Shown in pieces: positions 62,330 to 64,000 of a stretch of DNA of 64,000 nucleotides. The stretch spans positions 1 to 64,000 of the forward strand of contig JAOVVO010000408.1 of NCBI GenBank assembly GCA_028564675.1, written 5' to 3'. Position numbers and translations under genes: made by a program. This stretch comes from Onchocerca lupi. Taxonomy: Eukaryota; Nematoda; Chromadorea; Rhabditida; Onchocercidae. Position 1 is the stretch's first letter, and each line of letters starts with the position of its first letter. The notes beneath the pieces were generated by a model, which was not told the origin of the DNA, did not search any database, and saw only the letters and a program-made list of their open reading frames with translations.

Positions 62330-63815
62330 AATTTAAACAAATCAAATCTCTTATCTTGTTTTTATATTATATCAGTCTATAATCTTTTTTTGTATCAAAC
62401 GATTTGGTTTTTTCGATATCAACTCTATAATTTCATTATGAAGACAAATATATCTCATTATCTTAAAAAAAAAGAATGAATTTCACTAATTAGGAAAGTG
62501 TCATTAGGGATTTCTGGCTTAACACTTCGATTATTACAGTAATTTCCATACCAATTTTCAATGAAAAAATTATTACATTGAATCAACTTAAAATAAACAA
62601 ATCTGCAGTTCTTTTCATAACAATCGACAGATCACAAACAAAAAAGACTAAGTAGGGAAGCTCCTATGAAAAAAGTCGTTGAATAATGCTATGTAGTCCT
62701 GTCATCTTTGTTAGTTGTTTTTGCTGAGTGCTTTACTTCTATTTCTCTGAATACAAAAAAGAAACAAGCTTATTTTTCTTTTAGATTCGAATATTGTACA
62801 TACTGAAATACAAAAAATGAAGCTTCACTCTCAAAATATAAACTATTACGCAAAATACAAAACGATCATTATATTAACTATAATCCATTGACATATCACA
62901 GGAATCACGTATTAATTTATCTTACAGGCATTACTATATAATGAATAAATCACAACTCTAAATTAGTAATATGGGAAAACATGTTGAAATGTCGAATCAT
63001 AGATCATCATGCAAGTAGTGAATTTCTATTGAAGGAATGATAAAAAACATAAATCTCGCTTATATGTCCGCTCAGCAAATTCAGTTATTTGATAAATGCA
63101 AAAACTAAAGATCAGAAAGATACTTGGAAATTTGCTCCTTAATGACTCATTTTAACTATTGTTTATAATCTGAAAACAATAATATAATAATAATTAATAA
63201 ATGTAATAAATGCGTTTGCAATCCAGCCAAATGTGTTTAACAGTTTATTACCATTCAATTTGCTGATAAAGATATTCTGACTTCTGCAGCATTAATCAAC
63301 TGGAATGTAATGTTAATACACTGAACAACTAAAAATTAACGCTTATATTTTCTAAGGTGATCTGTGATGTTTATTTTCTACAAATACTAATATAACTAAC
63401 AGTTCACAGAATCAATAATTCATAATATGCAGCAAGGAAGAAATTGTCCATCACTAATAGGAAATCTTTTATTATATAGATAAAATTTTGATATAATTTG
63501 TAGAAAAAAAAAAGAAAAAGGAATAAATTACTGCTATGGCAAACTTTTCAGTCAATTCAGAACTGTGTATGAAACTGCATTTTCAAATTTAATTCAAAAT
63601 TCAGAACTGGAAATTTCCAATTCAAATTTCTATTTCATAGCGGAGTTATAATGGTATGAATAGATCTTACTGTCCAATCCAAATGGTTCCTTGCATATCA
63701 CAACCATAATAAGACATGAAGTGAAATGAAATCATTAAAAACATTAACATATAAAAAATACAGTCTTCTAAAAAATTTCTAAGTCTTGATTTATGTAGAG
63801 AAGTGTTTCTGAAAC
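62330..63815. other. Noncoding stretch
   Basis: No gene seen; AT-rich, probably the 3' flank of the V-ATPase gene at its right end. Confidence 0.5.
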
Positions 63816-63820
63816 AATAT

Positions 63821-64000
63821 TTAAAATTTAACTGGAGGAGCTCCTTTATTTTCTTCCTTCACCTTTATCTCTTTGGTATCTTTTAACCCTCCTCCTCTTG
63901 GATAATATTTATCTAATGTTGATGCAGGAATACGTTTCAACATTTCACGCGGGAATATTCGCAATAGCTGCCATCCGATATCTAAAGATTCGAAAATTGT
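63821..64000 (-). CDS. vha-12: V-type H+-ATPase subunit B, C-terminal end (5' truncated by window)
   Basis: The last 59 codons plus stop of a minus-strand gene that continues beyond the window. SLDIGWQLLRIFPREMLKRI followed by PASTLDKYYPRG is the conserved C-terminus of the V1 non-catalytic B subunit, part of the ATP-hydrolysing head of the proton pump of vacuolar and plasma membranes. The final 25 residues are Lys/Glu-rich and end GAPPVKF. Subunit A has a different C-terminus, so B is favoured. Confidence 0.92.
   Translation of the reverse strand, partial: TIFESLDIGWQLLRIFPREMLKRIPASTLDKYYPRGGGLKDTKEIKVKEENKGAPPVKF

Overview
The window looks like nuclear DNA of a nematode, most likely a clade III (spirurid or filarial type) species. 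It is very AT-rich. Its genes are split into many short exons by introns ending in the typical nematode TTTTCAG or TTTTTAG, several genes have a trans-splice-like acceptor just upstream of the first ATG, and the decayed transposons are BEL/Pao-type LTR elements. The species cannot be named from sequence alone.

Layout, left to right. 1-14.7 kb is a gene desert of poly-T/poly-A tracts, microsatellites, several families of old tandem repeats and one large fold-back. 14.76-17.2 kb (+) is a small three-exon zinc-ribbon protein. 19.5-23.9 kb (+) is PIG-T, a subunit of the GPI transamidase. 25.2-31.3 kb (+) is a 19-exon RECQ5 helicase with its C-terminal RecQ5 domain. 34.1-40.5 kb is a nest of BEL/Pao relics; two solo LTRs with perfect 5-bp target duplications sit inside older gag sequence. 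41.5-44.9 kb (-) is a divergent PP1-like Ser/Thr phosphatase. 46.7-48.8 kb (+) is a five-exon, 185-residue protein that I read as a candidate XRCC4 homologue. 49.5-50.2 kb (-) is a dead tandem copy of the 51.0-53.1 kb (-) gene, which encodes a small secreted or single-pass membrane protein. 54.9-59.3 kb (-) is an hnRNP F/H protein with three quasi-RRMs. 60.9-62.3 kb is a second, more decayed BEL gag. The right edge (63.8-64.0 kb, -) holds the 3' end of V-ATPase subunit B.

Exon models were assembled by hand from splice signals, phase and protein similarity. Total lengths divide by three for the zinc-ribbon, PIG-T, RECQ5, XRCC4-like, secreted-protein and hnRNP genes. The 5' end of the phosphatase was not found.

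The genes form no operon-like functional unit; they are ordinary housekeeping or lineage genes separated by 1-3 kb. The strongest lead is the XRCC4-like gene, because end-joining cofactors of this family are poorly documented in nematodes. Next are the non-canonical acceptor or hydrophobic insert in PIG-T and the decayed duplication of the secreted-protein gene.
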